Assembly (NCBI GenBank): GCA_026120035.1 | Contig: JALRME010000054.1 | Location: forward strand, 62,001-126,000 | DNA: 64,000 bases | Reading direction: 5' to 3' | Origin: Coleophoma eucalyptorum | Lineage: Eukaryota > Ascomycota > Leotiomycetes > Helotiales > Dermateaceae | The notes under the pieces: generated by a model | The model's input: only the letters and a program-made list of their open reading frames with translations | Databases searched by the model: none | Told to the model about the DNA's origin: nothing | In this document: positions 23,649 to 35,562 of the stretch, in pieces | Position numbering within the stretch: position 1 is the stretch's first letter | Layout of the letters: every line of letters starts with the position of its first letter | Program-made: the position numbers and the translations under genes

Positions 23649-26600
23649 ATCCCACACGACATGCACGCTTGCATCTCACCTGCCCATATTGCATCTTGCA
23701 CCGCATCGGTACCTTAATCACTTGTGGTTTGAGGTTCATCAGAGCTCCATGGAAACAAGGTTCAAATCATCAGATGTAACACCTTTCTCTCCGGAAGCTA
23801 TCCACCCGCACATTGACGCAAGATGCGAACCAAAACTCATCCCAACCGAAGACAAGCAAAAGCAAGACCTTCAGATCTGCGACATGTTTCGAAACTTCGC
23901 TTCCACCAATCTCGATTTTCTCACGTAGATATCCATGACTGCGATCATATATATGTATATCAAGGCATTTATATGTACATCCGGGGAAACATCACTGGAC
24001 AACGTGGTGCTGGATTTCTACGGCCACTGGTAAGTACAGGGCCCATGGTTCCCACCAATACCAAAGACTTTGCCTTTGTAGATCGCTCGGGAGTGTCACA
24101 TTGAGAGATTCCAATCCAAAATAAGACACCTAAGGTTTCAAACCTTCCATCAGATATAGATAGTCAAAATTACCCTTCAAGACATAAGACATGTCTCGTG
24201 AATCCCTCTTTCGCCCTCATCAGTCTGGTCTACTTGTTCTGGATTCCGCCATCGTTATACCTCAGAGATGAGATATGACAAGGTGTGATACCCAGGTAAG
24301 AAGGATGATCTACTGACAAAGATCCAGAGGAGGTACTTCCGTAAGAGCACGTCAAGGACTCGTAATCAATAATGTCGCACAAAACATCGTGCTATTGTTT
24401 GTCGTACTCAGTGTAGGAGCACGAGAGACGTATGAAGACGTACACTCAATACTCACTTTGGCGGATTAGTATTCCGGAAGAGCAGACCGGCTCGCCACAT
24501 CAGGATGTTGAAATGCAGCAAGTATAAGAGCGAGAAGATGCAAGACAGTTCCTGACTTCTGCGATGCACCAACCAAATTGCCATCCCTTCCTGCATAGAT
24601 ACCTCAGCAGATATGTAGGAAAGTTCGGGATATTGTTGAGATGTCATCACCACAGGCCGCCCCGTGCCCGGTTATTGTGAGTTTGCAAATAGGCCATTTC
24701 TCCTGGGGAATAAAAGGGAAGCTGAGTAATTGCAAAGGGCCCAAGGAGAAAGGTACTGTGCCTGGGAGAGCACAGATGAAGTTTCACCCCGAACAGGGAC
24801 CAGCTAAGTTGGGATGCAGCTGGCTCTTGCGCAATGCTATTCGTCTGGTCCAGTGTCATGTTCACACATGCATGGAGGATCAAGAACTTTCTTGAATTGT
24901 TGACAGGAATTGTCTGGCAGAACAAGGAAATGAGCTGACGAGCAACATCGGGTGATAGACCGACATCTTTCGTTCCTCTCCAACACTTTAACACATCCGA
25001 ATCATCCTACTGACGATCGCGTTCCTGATTCTTGACTAGTGGTGCTGTGTGGAGTGAGAATTTGTACGAAATATGATAAATTCTGCCTATGCGCCATGGG
25101 TGTCAGCTCATCGTTCCAGGGATTCGATATTCTGTTCCGGGTGCTAATTTGGGCTTTTCTGCAGTGTTCGCTTGTGCTTCCAATATTATATTATGCTGCA
25201 GCGCTCAGTCCAAGAGAAATCCTTCCGAACCCTAGAAATACAGGTGCTGTAGTAATGAGCCGTGAAGACGTAGACGCTGAAAACCAGCATGATTCTGGGC
25301 TTTGGGATTCCTGCCTTCTCGGATAGAATTCTTAATGGCTTCGTAAGTTAGCTATCATCTACCTGGAAGAAAGATCTCAGCTAGCCAGAGCAACAAAGGT
25401 TCACGAATACATGACGCTTTCACAGCTAACAGATTTAAAGCCATGGGGGCTGAAGGCCGAGTACCAGGCAGTATGCATAGATACCTGGACGGATCCCCAC
25501 TCAAAATCCTTGTTACAGCTCAGCTATCCGAAGAGAGCAATGGGGTTCTCGTATTGCTCTACTCAGAGCTAGAAATCAGCGACAGATACTTTGTGTTCCC
25601 CTTGGATTTCAGATGGCTGGGGAATTAGTCGTAAGAAAGCCATTCGAGATCATTCGAGATGCAAATCAAGATGACAAAGGGCCCCCAAAGATTTAAAAAG
25701 CGCCATCCCGTGCCCTGTTTCTCCCATGAACTTTCTCGGCCCGCTGAATCCCTGACCAAAGCTGCATTTTTCGGGTGGGAAGACAGCAGTGGAGTAGGCA
25801 TCGAGGGAGCATGATTGGCTACACGTGGTGTGCGAAATCGATATTGCGGGGGAGACATGTGGTGGTTAATGGCGCTCTTTGCGGTATTTGGTGAAATAGT
25901 CCCATGGGGCTTTATAAAGTCGTCCTTGTACTCAACAATATGAACAGAATAGGACACACAATAGAGGACCTGGCGATTTGAGGGAGGAATGGTTGGAGAG
26001 AACAGCATCTCAACCCCTCCTCCCCCGGGTTGTCTCTTCACCGACGACTCCGTTAACCGGCGACTGCAGAAGCAACTGAATTGAGGAAGACCTCAAATGT
26101 TATTCAAGAAGCTTTTTAGAAGCAGGCATCGTACCCAATTGAATTGAAGTGCTGAACCTTATCTTCTAACCAGCTAAACTTTGCTATGCTTCTTGCCATA
26201 AGAGAGAGCAATCAGTAGCTGGATACATACTTCCCACCTTTTGAATAAACGGATTGTTAGAATCTTGGGGAGTTGGGATCGTCTTGGATCCTGGATTTTT
26301 CTTGCCTTGGTAAATAGTAGTGACAATAGCTTACCACGCCATCAACTTATGCAGTGGTTGGGTAGAGTTTTATGCCATGATGGATATCATACTTTTGGAG
26401 AATTGGGGACAATGCAGTCAAAAAAACTTCTTCGCTCATGCTTGGCTGACGCTGGGTGGGTAAAAAGACCAAATATCAGAGGTCTAGAGTATGGTAACTG
26501 CTCATCAAAGAATCTAGAAAGTATCAAGGTCCATAAAACGGTCAGTTGGTGACCAGACTTCAGTCCTGCATCTACCATCTTGACAAATGGGATGGCCCCT

Positions 26601-26829
26601 CTCGCCTGCACAACGTCACATCACCATATTCGGCTGGCTGGTAGTATCTAAAGAATGCAAGTCATTGACATCAGTAAGGTAAGAAAACTAGCATGTAGAT
26701 TCCTCTACACCCCCAATCAAGTGATTTTAATATGTCAAAATCTCCTTCGAAATCAACTATGGCCAAAAAAGAAGAATCTTTTATAATAAGTTAACTGCTT
26801 CCATAATTCCGTCTATTCTTTCTATCATC

Positions 26830-27390
26830 ATGGCTGGCAAAGTTCCTACCACATCTGTCAATGGTAAGTTCTCCCTCATGATCTATAAACGAATCGAACC
26901 TAGTCCGGTACTCATTTGTAGGATTGTAGTCTTCAAAAAGCCCCTGGAGATGTTCTCAAAGGATCCTATAACAGGGTTCTACCGCAACGGATACTGCGAT
27001 GTTGGTCCCGAAGATAGAGGTATTCATGCTGTTGCTGGTAAGTACATGAACTCTTCACTTTATACAGCTTGGACACGGGGCACGAGTTAATCATCTTCTT
27101 TCACAGCAACACTCACCGATCCGTTCCTTGACTTTACGGCCTCGAAAGGCAATAATCTGCGTTCAATTGGCTTAACGGCTGGTTGCAGGTGGTGTCTATG
27201 TGCAGCACGCTGGAAAGAGGCCCTTGTCCACGCGAGTAAGTCCTCGGATCCTGCTTCGCAATCTATCGTACCAAAGGTACATTTGCAGGCAACACACGAG
27301 AGGGCTCTGGATATGCTGAACATGGAGGATCTGAAGAAGCACGCTGCAGAACCAGTGGTTGCCAATGCCAGTGATTTTGACGTAAAGTAA
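26830..27390 (+). CDS. DUF2237 family protein
   Basis: Three exons (26830-26863, 26930-27037, 27107-27390) give 141 aa. The protein matches the DUF2237 family shared by bacteria and eukaryotes: VFKKPLEMFSKDPITGFYRN, then CDVGPEDRGIHAV, then the Cys/Trp motif CRWCLCAARWKEA and ATHERALDMLNMEDLKKHA. The conserved cysteines are all present. The biochemical role of the family is not established. The last exon contains GCGAGTAAGTCC, which looks like a donor, but reading through keeps the frame open and matches the family, so I leave it unspliced. It converges with the LC8 gene. Confidence 0.88.
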
Positions 27391-27844
27391 GTTTTCAGGC
27401 GGCGATTCTGGTGTAAGCCTGGAGACGAGGGGAAGCTGGAGCTGGATGGCAGGAACGATAAGTCTTCGAAGGATGAGCTATGAACTATATGGCGATGTAT
27501 GGGAATCACGTACTTGAAGATTAATCTGGGTGAAAGGCAATTGAATTTAGTCGATGTACAATATTACACCACCTTGAACTCCCCTGTTGTCAGGCAAACT
27601 GGATCTATTGCAGCCGAGATAGGGATCAACTTAGACTCCTCCATCTCTCCATGGCTATGCTTTAAGAGTACTTGCTCCTTCTCGTACATCACAAATATGC
27701 CCATCGATCCAGCTTGACATGCGTATCCCATTAACAACGTGGCTGTAAAATATCGTACAATCATTGGGTTCCAATATGCCTTGCCCATTTCCTTACGCCT
27801 TCCGAACCACCAAAAATCGCTCATGCTAGATATTTTGTTTGGGT
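27391..27844. other. Convergent 3' spacer between DUF2237 and LC8 genes
   Basis: About 450 bp expected to hold both 3' UTRs. No gene is supported. Confidence 0.5.
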
Positions 27845-28558
27845 CTATTGGGTCTTGAAGAGAAGGATCGCACAATGTCCGAGGTAGAAATATATGAAGT
27901 GTTTTGTTTCTATAATGGTGTGTCAGTTTATTTCTATCAAAACGGGGCAAAGATAATGGATGACACTAACCGTGTGTAACAAATGATCCAAAATTTCTAC
28001 CAACGATACAATGCCAGGTTGGCCCTTTGCGTTCATCGAACTATAGGACTTGTTAACTTTTAATTACGATAAAGGGGCAGGCGCACTTGCAGTCTTCTTG
28101 ATATACTGTGCGATATCCTGAAAATCGTCAGTAGCCGAACGCCAGAAACTAGCAAGGCTGAGAGAGTAGGTCGAACCTTTTCGATGCTGAACTTGGACAT
28201 TCCTTCTGAAGCTGTAGTTTCTACAAGTCAGCTTATATACCCAGGTATATAGACGCACGTCCATAACCAATTCGAGGGTCTACATACCAACATCAATAGC
28301 TTCTTGCTGCATGTCCTCGGTCTACTCTAATGTCAGTTACGCTTCTCCAAGCCGTGTCCAACCACTCCCTGAATTTGATTGCAGCCGCAGTTTGAGAGCC
28401 ACTCACCATATCCGCAGACTTAATCTGGGCTATACAGGTTCATAATCAGCTGGGTGAAAAGCAATACACATATTAACATGAAAAGGATGAGCTTATACTC
28501 TACCTTGATACATACCCTCCAACTTCTCCTTCGCATTTACTGGCTTCTCAGCTGACAT
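27845..28558 (-). CDS. DYN2: Dynein light chain LC8
   Basis: LC8 is the dimeric hub protein of cytoplasmic dynein that binds short linear motifs in many partners. Seven exons (28558-28516, 28429-28407, 28321-28288, 28211-28177, 28117-28091, 28040-27971, 27909-27845) give 98 aa ending in the invariant LC8 core: [20 protein letters not shown], then FIYFYLGHCAILLFKTQ. The small N-terminal exons encode the DMTEDMQQEAIDVASEGM segment, also family-typical. The intron after Lys-Lys-Thr begins with GC (ACT then GCAAGT, 28090-28085), a GC-AG intron; no GT donor nearby keeps the frame. The gene spends 297 coding nt over seven exons. It is divergent from MRD1. Confidence 0.95.
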
Positions 28559-29025
28559 CTTGAACTTTTCTAGTATATCTGGTATATGTAGGAGGATGCT
28601 TTGTCGAGTATAAGCTAGGCAGGTGGATTGGAAAGGCCTGGTTTGTTGTGTTTATACCCAAGGGTTGTAGATAATCCCCGCGCGACGTGGAATCTCGAGT
28701 GTTTCGCAACAACGAGATAGTGTAACTGGTTGGCGCAGGTGCTAATGAGAGTTATGAACAGAGAGAATTGCACTTTGAACACAAGAGTCGCTTGCTTAAA
28801 AAGGGATGAGGTTGCTGGACGAGGACGAGGAGGTGGTAAACAGCAGAGAAAGTCCAGGGGATGCGAGGCTACCTTAATTGAGATTCACGTGCCAAAACGC
28901 GCTAGTTGGGATCACACTAAGATTTTCGCGAGCCGCGAAGACTTTCTTTTTCTTCCGTCTCAAACAAACAAACTAACAACAACCACACAATGACTTGACC
29001 ACAGCCTTGATCAGAATCGCAAGTC
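28559..29025. promoter_or_regulatory. Divergent spacer shared by LC8 and MRD1
   Basis: 467 bp between the two start codons. No clear TATA box is seen. It must contain both promoters unless these genes are controlled from within neighbours. Confidence 0.45.
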
Positions 29026-31771
29026 ATGGAGTCATCACGTATTTTCATCAAAGGCCTTCCACCTTCCATATCGGAAGACGAATTCAGGAAGCATTTTGGT
29101 GCCAAGCACACTATTACTGATGCAAAACTGATTCCACATCGAAGGATTGGCTATGTCGGATACAGCACGCCGGAAGATGCTGCTAAGGCAGTCAAATACT
29201 TTAACCGTTCTTTCATTAGAATGTCAAAAATTGGTGTAGAGATAGCACGTCCTGTAGGTTGACACACACCATAGTATCTCGTATATATAAGCTAATTTCA
29301 CAGATCTCCGATGCCACATTGCCAACCTCAAGGAAAGCAAAACGAGAACAGGACAGAGAAGCCTCTAAACAAATTCTGTTGAGAAAGGAAGCCGAGACAG
29401 CATCAAATATCAATAATGTCGGCACGAAGAGAAAGCGTAGCGACTTGGATGAGGCAGATCCCAAGCTGAAAGAATATCTCGATATCATGCAACCCGCTTC
29501 AAAGTCAAAGAAGTGGGAAGGTCAAGCAACAGATTTCAGCGAGGAGCCACCAACCAAGATGCAGGCCATCGAAGTGCCCGACGCAGAGAGCGATGGTGAG
29601 TATGAAGCTGTACCAAAGATATCCAAAAAGAAGACGCCGCCTCCACCTGCAGCATTACCAATGCCATCACCGACACCCATCACCTCAGTTTCGCATGAGA
29701 TAAGCCCGTCTGTAGCCATGGAACATGACCACCCTATGACTGATGCCCCAGAAGCTACGGATGATGATTGGCTTCGAAGTCGTACGAATAGATTATTGGA
29801 TCTGATGGAACCTGAGGATGTTGTTGTCGGAACAGCGACTTCTGAACCAACAGCTATTGAGCAAACCGTGCCAGCCCAGGCTCCGATAGATGTGGATGTT
29901 CAAGATGTTGAATCTGTTCCTGTGGAGGAGGAAGGTCTCGAAGTGGTAGAGCACCCCGATCCTGTCTTCGATGCCATACGGTCCAATGGTCGTCTCTTCG
30001 TCCGTAACCTTTCATACAATGCATCAGAAGAAGATCTACGGAAACACTTCGAACCTTTCGGGTCATTGGAGGAGGTAAGCAGTATTGACTTTCTTATCTC
30101 ATTTGATCTATTCTTTCATGATGAATATCCAGATAGGGACAGCTTATGCTTACGGGCATGTGATGTGAACTGGACGAATATTTTAGTAGATGCTTCGTGT
30201 TTTCTGACAAAGATACATTTTTCTCAATAGTCTGAAATTCTGGACAGAGATCCATGCTAATCAGCCTATACTAGGTTCATCTTCCTGTGGACTCTTCTGG
30301 CAATAGCAAAGGATTTTTGCTGGTGCAGTTTGCCGATCCGAATGCAGCTGTCGAAGCATACCACAATCTTGATGGTGAACCATTCCAGGGAAGGCTTCTG
30401 CACATCTTACCTGCTGCTGCCAAACGCGAAAATAAGCTGGACGAGTTTGCTATCGCTAAGCTACCCCTCAAGAAACAAAAGCAAATTAAGAAGAAGGCTG
30501 AGGCATCATCAACGTCATTCAATTGGAATTCTTTGTACATGAATCAAGACGCTGTGAACTCGGCCGTCGCCGATCGCCTCGGTGTTTCGAAATCCGAACT
30601 TCTTGACCCTACTTCTGCCGATGCTGGAGTGAAGCAAGCAATTGCGGAAACTTCGGTGATTCAAGAAACGAAGGCATACTTCGCTAACAATGGAGTAGAT
30701 CTTGATGCTTTCAAGAAACGTGAGAGAGGTGATACTGTCATATTGGTGAAAAACTTCCCATATGGAATGACACTTGAAGAGCTTAGGAAGATGTTTGAAG
30801 AGTTCGGACAAGTCCTTCGCGTGTTGATGCCGCCTTCGGGCACAATCGCAATCGTCGAGTTTGCTCAGCCAACGCATGCACGAGCAGCGTTTGCAAGCCT
30901 TGCTTATCGACGAATGAAAGACTCTGTCTTATTTCTCGAGAAAGCCCCCAAGAACCTCTTCACTAGCGTAAGTACTAACGCCATGACTGAATCGTCAGCC
31001 AACAACAGAGTGGCGACAGATCAGAAACTTTCAACATCTGATCTTTTGGAGAGGGAGACTGAACCTGAAACTGCTGACACAAGCACTCTTTTCGTTCGCA
31101 ACCTGAACTTTACTACAACAAGTGAACGCCTCACAGACATCTTCAAAGCCCTTGACGGGTTCATGTCTGCTCGGGTTAACACAAAGACCGATCCTAAGAA
31201 GCCTGGTCAAGTCCTCAGTATGGGATTTGGCTTCATAGAATTTAAGAACAAGGCCCAGGCTCAGGCAGCTCGCAAGGTCATGGATGGCTACTCATTAGAT
31301 GGTCATAACCTCCTTGTTAAGGCTTCCCACAAGGCCCTCGATGCTGCTGAGGAGCGGAGAAAGGAAGACAAAGCCAAGAAGCTGGCCGGTAAGCGGACCA
31401 AGATCATCATAAAAAATTTACCTTTCGAGGCAACAAAGAAGGATGTCCGAGCTCTTTTCTCAGCCTATGGGCAGCTTCGATCTGTCCGGGTGCCCAAAAA
31501 GTTCGATCACTCCACTCGTGGCTTCGCTTTTGCAGACTTTATCACGGCCCGCGAAGCGGAGAATGCACTAGAGGCCTTAAAAGACACACATCTTTTGGGT
31601 CGTCGCCTTGTCTTGGAGTTCGCCTCGGAAGATGCTCTTGACGCCGAGGAAGAGATTGAGAAGATGCAGAAGAAGGTTGGCAGCCAGGTCAACAAGGTTG
31701 CTTTGCAAAAGCTCACCGGAGGAGGACGCAAAAAATTCAATATCGAAGGTAACGATGGCGACGAGGAGTGA
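29026..31771 (+). CDS. MRD1: Mrd1, multiple RNA-binding domain protein for 18S rRNA processing
   Basis: Nucleolar protein that binds pre-rRNA and is needed for early cleavages releasing 18S rRNA in the small-subunit processome. Three exons (29026-29253, 29304-30074, 30275-31771) give 831 aa. Five RRMs are visible: residues 4-75 (RIFIKGLPP), about 308-390 (LFVRNLSYNASEEDL), about 487-565 (ILVKNFPYGMT), about 602-690 (LFVRNLNFTTTSERL) and about 708-785 (IIIKNLPFEATKKDV). Order, spacing and the acidic linker after RRM1 fit yeast Mrd1. The second intron (200 nt) splits RRM2 and is long for this window. Confidence 0.94.
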
Positions 31772-32774
31772 AGGGGTCGCACCTAGGTATTTATCAATAA
31801 TTATCAGGTTTCCCTGTATTCCTCGATTCGTTTATCAGAATGACTTGGAGCGAAGTCGCGAATTGGCAAGCGTCTTCGCCCCTTGCCGACCAACGACCAT
31901 GTCGGTCGATATCACCCCTGCACAGGAAAATCATTGACCTCCTTCGCAATAGATTGAGGCTCCTTCAAAGAGTTGAGAGTGGTGTCCCATAATTTTGCAT
32001 CGGTAATTGTTTACACTCAAGGAGTGTTCTACTCTTTAACGAGTACCTGCCTCTAGCTACGCCCTTGTCGAGGAGAAGGAACAATAAAGACAATAAGACA
32101 GTATCTTAGCCTTCCAATATAATTTCAAAGTTCAGAATGATCGAATCATCTTGCCTCGTTTATGACATTCTCATGCCTGAGGTGATTAGCACGTGGTAGT
32201 CAGGAATTCAACAAGATGATGCATTCCTGGAGCTGAAAAGTCCTCTCAGAAGTGCCAAACACTACCATGAGATGGGCTACCCTTGCATCGTCCGTCAAAG
32301 CCGAACCACTGGTGCAGCTAGAAATCTTTTGTCATTGTCGTGATCAAGGTGGCGTTCATCACTGTCGAGCGAGAGCTTTATACAATACTGGCTCGATAGG
32401 AAGTTTTGTTTAGCTGATTCACTCCCCTCAAAGCCACCCTGCATCCCCGCTCGACCTGGAGTTGTGATTGTTTCTACAAACAGCCAGCCTAAGAGAGGAG
32501 TTTACCTGGCCCTCTTATAAGCAGTTCACCTGCTCCTCCATTCTCAAGTCAGCTGTTGACATTCTCTCCCTAAAGTCTCTTGCTTACCCTAACACTGCCA
32601 TTCCTTCAAACATTTCTTACTGCAATCCTTATCCTTTGCCAATCAACAAACGCTCTTTCTACTGCATAGCTTTACGATCCTTGAGGCGTGACGACACTAT
32701 AGGCATCTCTACAGCGTTCTTGAGTCAACTGGAGCATTCTTCCTTACCCTCAAGTCACCCTGTTATACGCTCTC
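31772..32774. promoter_or_regulatory. Upstream region of the TEA factor with clustered CATTCY motifs
   Basis: CATTCT or CATTCC occurs on the plus strand at 32166, 32222, 32539, 32560, 32599 and 32735, and on the minus strand at 32134-32139. CATTCY is the published binding site of AbaA, the TEA factor that activates its own gene in Aspergillus. The right part (32500-32770) is pyrimidine-rich, which raises chance matches. I see no gene here. Confidence 0.45.
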
Positions 32775-35115
32775 ATGGACCATCGCAGGCATATACTGCC
32801 TTCCAGCTTCAACACTCAGGATGACCCCAATGGACAGTCAAGAGTGAGGCAACCTCTATCGGACTCTGCAGGCAATGCTCAACTTCATGCTCTGGCATCT
32901 GGAGGACTCTATCATGACAACAAGGGATCACAACCAAGGGTCGACCGACCTATCTACACCATCCCTACTGTCCCTTCACAGCCAGCAAGACAATTCAATC
33001 CAAACTCCTTAGAGCTCCGGAGGCAAAACACTCGCAGGAGACGCCAACATCGACACACGCGTAATCCTATCCATGACTCCCCTCAGTATCAAGCATACCG
33101 TGCTCGCCAGATTCGTGATGGAGCCCCAGAGTCTGACCAAAAATGGCCCGAGATTCTTGAGATTGCTTTCCTTGATGGTAAGCATGCAACGACTATATGG
33201 GGTTCCAGCTACTAACCACCATAGCACTTATCGACATCCCTCCTATGGGCCGTCGAAAGTTTTCCCTGAGAGGCAAGCCACACGGTCGCAATGAACTCAT
33301 CGCCGAATACATCTGGATAGCCTACCAACAAGGTCTTCCTCCTGGCCAAAAGCCTGATAAGGCGATGATGCGGACAAGAAAACAGGTATCTAGTCACATC
33401 CAGGTATTGAAAGGATTCTTCCGAGAACATCCAGCTTGTAAGTAGTTGTGTAACACGTCTTTACTGTACGACAAGTCTAACTCTCGACAGTCTTACGCCT
33501 GTTCCCAGCTCCTAGGGGTGCCAATAAGAATGGATTCGACGACAACTTCAAGAGTGATGCAACTCTCAGAGCACTTTCAGATGGCCGTGTACTCAGCAGA
33601 AGACATGACCAGTACCTGGAAATCAATCAGATCATCAACTCAAACCACGTGCCAATGAGACCGGCAACATTCTGGCTCCTCATATCTCTGGGTGCTGATC
33701 CAAATGGCTCCTGGAAGTTCAAGAGCGAGGAAGATATCCACAACGACAGACGTGTTGTTCATCGATACACAGGACTGTCTGCAGAGAAGCCTCGCACGAG
33801 CTTGGAGTCAATCCCAAACTGGCGATCAAAGTGGCCTTACCTTGCTGCGTTGCATTCCGCCAACGATCTCGCTTGCGATATCATCCATATGGATGTGTCC
33901 TTGGAGTTGACAAACGAGCATGCTCCTGAAGGCGCTGAGCTGCTTTCTCGGACTGAGATGATTATTCCTGGAACAGCTTTTGCCGACAGTCATTGGCAGT
34001 CTATCACAAGTCTGACTAAGCCAGAGCAATTGTATGGGCACGAGGAAGATGTTCCACAAGGTGCAACAGCGTTTCCAATCGATGTAGCAGAAGTTACAGA
34101 CACTGAGACTCGCCTCAGACTACAGTTCCCTGCCAGTCCATGGGCACATGCCTTCACTATGCTCACCAGACTACAATATCAATTCGAGGACATGCAAAAG
34201 TCGCAATCGGGAGGAAACAGCAATGTAAGAGGACCAAACAAAACGGCAAGAGAATTAATCAACGAGGTCTCCATGTATCAAGAACTTCGATCCGCCGCAC
34301 CCGGAATGCCATTCATTAGACGAGCCGTCATTGTCTGGACTTTCTCAAAAACAAAAGCTGGCGAAAGTGGAAAAACCAACTGGAGTTATCTCGATGCCGC
34401 TCCTCCACGTAGTATGATCATGTCTCCTCCCCCACATACTAGTCATCATGTCTCTGCCTCGATGAATGAACAATTCAACACATGGGCAGAGACTCCGTTA
34501 CATCTTCAGCAGCACAACATCATGGACACCTTTGCCCCAGGGCTCGTTACTCCTCCGCAGACAGCAGGGTTACAATCTCCGTTTGGATCTAATTATCTCA
34601 ATCCTATGTCCCATTATGACATGCCATCAGAGCACCTGAGTTTTGTGTCTGATGCCACGGTGGATAGTGACTCAACGCTCGTGAACCACGACAGCACTAC
34701 AAACATGGACAACTTCTTATCCGTTCCTAGCACTACACTTGGTTCAGATTATGATCAATCAGCCAACAACTGGCACCTGCCGAACACGGAAGTCTTTGAT
34801 GCTGATCCGGCTTGGGCATCATACTCAGTGCCATCTACCACAGCGCAGATGAGCTGGGACTCTCCAGCAAAAGCCAATCACACATGGAACGAGACACAAG
34901 AGTCGCAAGCAACGGAGAAGCATGATTGGCATTCAAATGCAGTAAGCCCGACCAAGCAAGGGTACACTGAGCACGACAATGAAAACATCAACACAGGTTT
35001 ACCTCCATTGAGTGCAACCACACCAGTCGTATCAACTACGGCAAGCCAACCACAAAGTTGGGTGAGCAGTGATGCCTTCGATTATGAGGCTCATCTTGGA
35101 AACCGCTTGAAGTAA
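32775..35115 (+). CDS. abaA: TEA/ATTS-domain transcription factor (AbaA/Tec1 family)
   Basis: Sequence-specific nuclear activator; in Aspergillus AbaA drives phialide differentiation in conidiation, in yeast Tec1 drives filamentation. Three exons (32775-33177, 33225-33437, 33491-35115) give 746 aa. The TEA domain spans about residues 122-206, starting [20 protein letters not shown], and both introns cut it or its edge. Its third helix contains [14 protein letters not shown], the classic DNA-recognition part. A moderately conserved region follows ([13 protein letters not shown]) and then a Gln/Ser/Thr-rich tail with many Asp and Trp, a plausible activation domain. Ascomycete genomes usually carry one such gene. 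The developmental role is inferred from the family. Confidence 0.9.
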
Positions 35116-35562
35116 CGCTTTATGAAAACAATTGTACTTTTCCGTGCGATCCTTAGAGATCATTATGAGGAGTTAAAATGCTTTGGTGTGTGGGTAGATT
35201 GGACGGGGGTTTAAACAAAGGCCCATAATAAGCCACTTCATCGACAGCTTTAATTCAATTCTTAATGACCCCGTCTTATCATTTACATAAAGATTACACT
35301 TACATGAAAGTGTCTTTCTCACTACTTGGCCGTGAATCTTCCTCCGACAGGGCTACTGACCTTGCAGTTTTGATAGGCACGTGAGGGTGTCAGCTAGAAC
35401 ACCAGCTATTGTACGCCTTGCTTGCTTTTAAGCGAGGTCCAAGGGGTTTTGAAAAGGGGCGGTGGTCACGAACCTCACTTATCGAAAGGGACAGTTACGT
35501 AGTGGTTCAAAATGTTTTTTTTATAAAGGGGTTTATTTAACTGGGGATTACAACTAGCTTGC
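35116..35562. other. Convergent spacer between the TEA factor and HsbA-like genes
   Basis: About 450 bp with T-rich runs near 35510-35540. It should hold the two 3' UTRs. Confidence 0.5.

Larger units (their letters stand above)
20961..26829. other. 5.9-kb stretch without a supported gene
   Basis: The ELL leader probably occupies its left edge. The rest holds purine-rich simple repeats (21204-21283, 21531-21575, 21751-21878) and a CATCT/CACCT tract (23613-23648). The longest frames (for example 22309-22992 plus, 24647-24994 minus) are Cys/Ser/Pro-rich and lack domain signatures or fitting splice structure. I see no RNA gene. Confidence 0.55.

Noticed and set aside
27238..27297. Candidate extra intron in the DUF2237 last exon (GTAAGT donor)
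   Set aside because: Reading through keeps the frame open, and the downstream sequence matches the family without removal.
27087..27509. 140-codon minus-strand frame over the DUF2237 gene
   Set aside because: Antisense shadow of exon 3, whose plus-strand reading matches a known family.
30075..30274. Read-through of Mrd1 exon 2 into the intron to a stop at 30230
   Set aside because: It would truncate RRM2. Canonical GTAAGC and CTAG sites restore the RRM exactly, so this is an intron.
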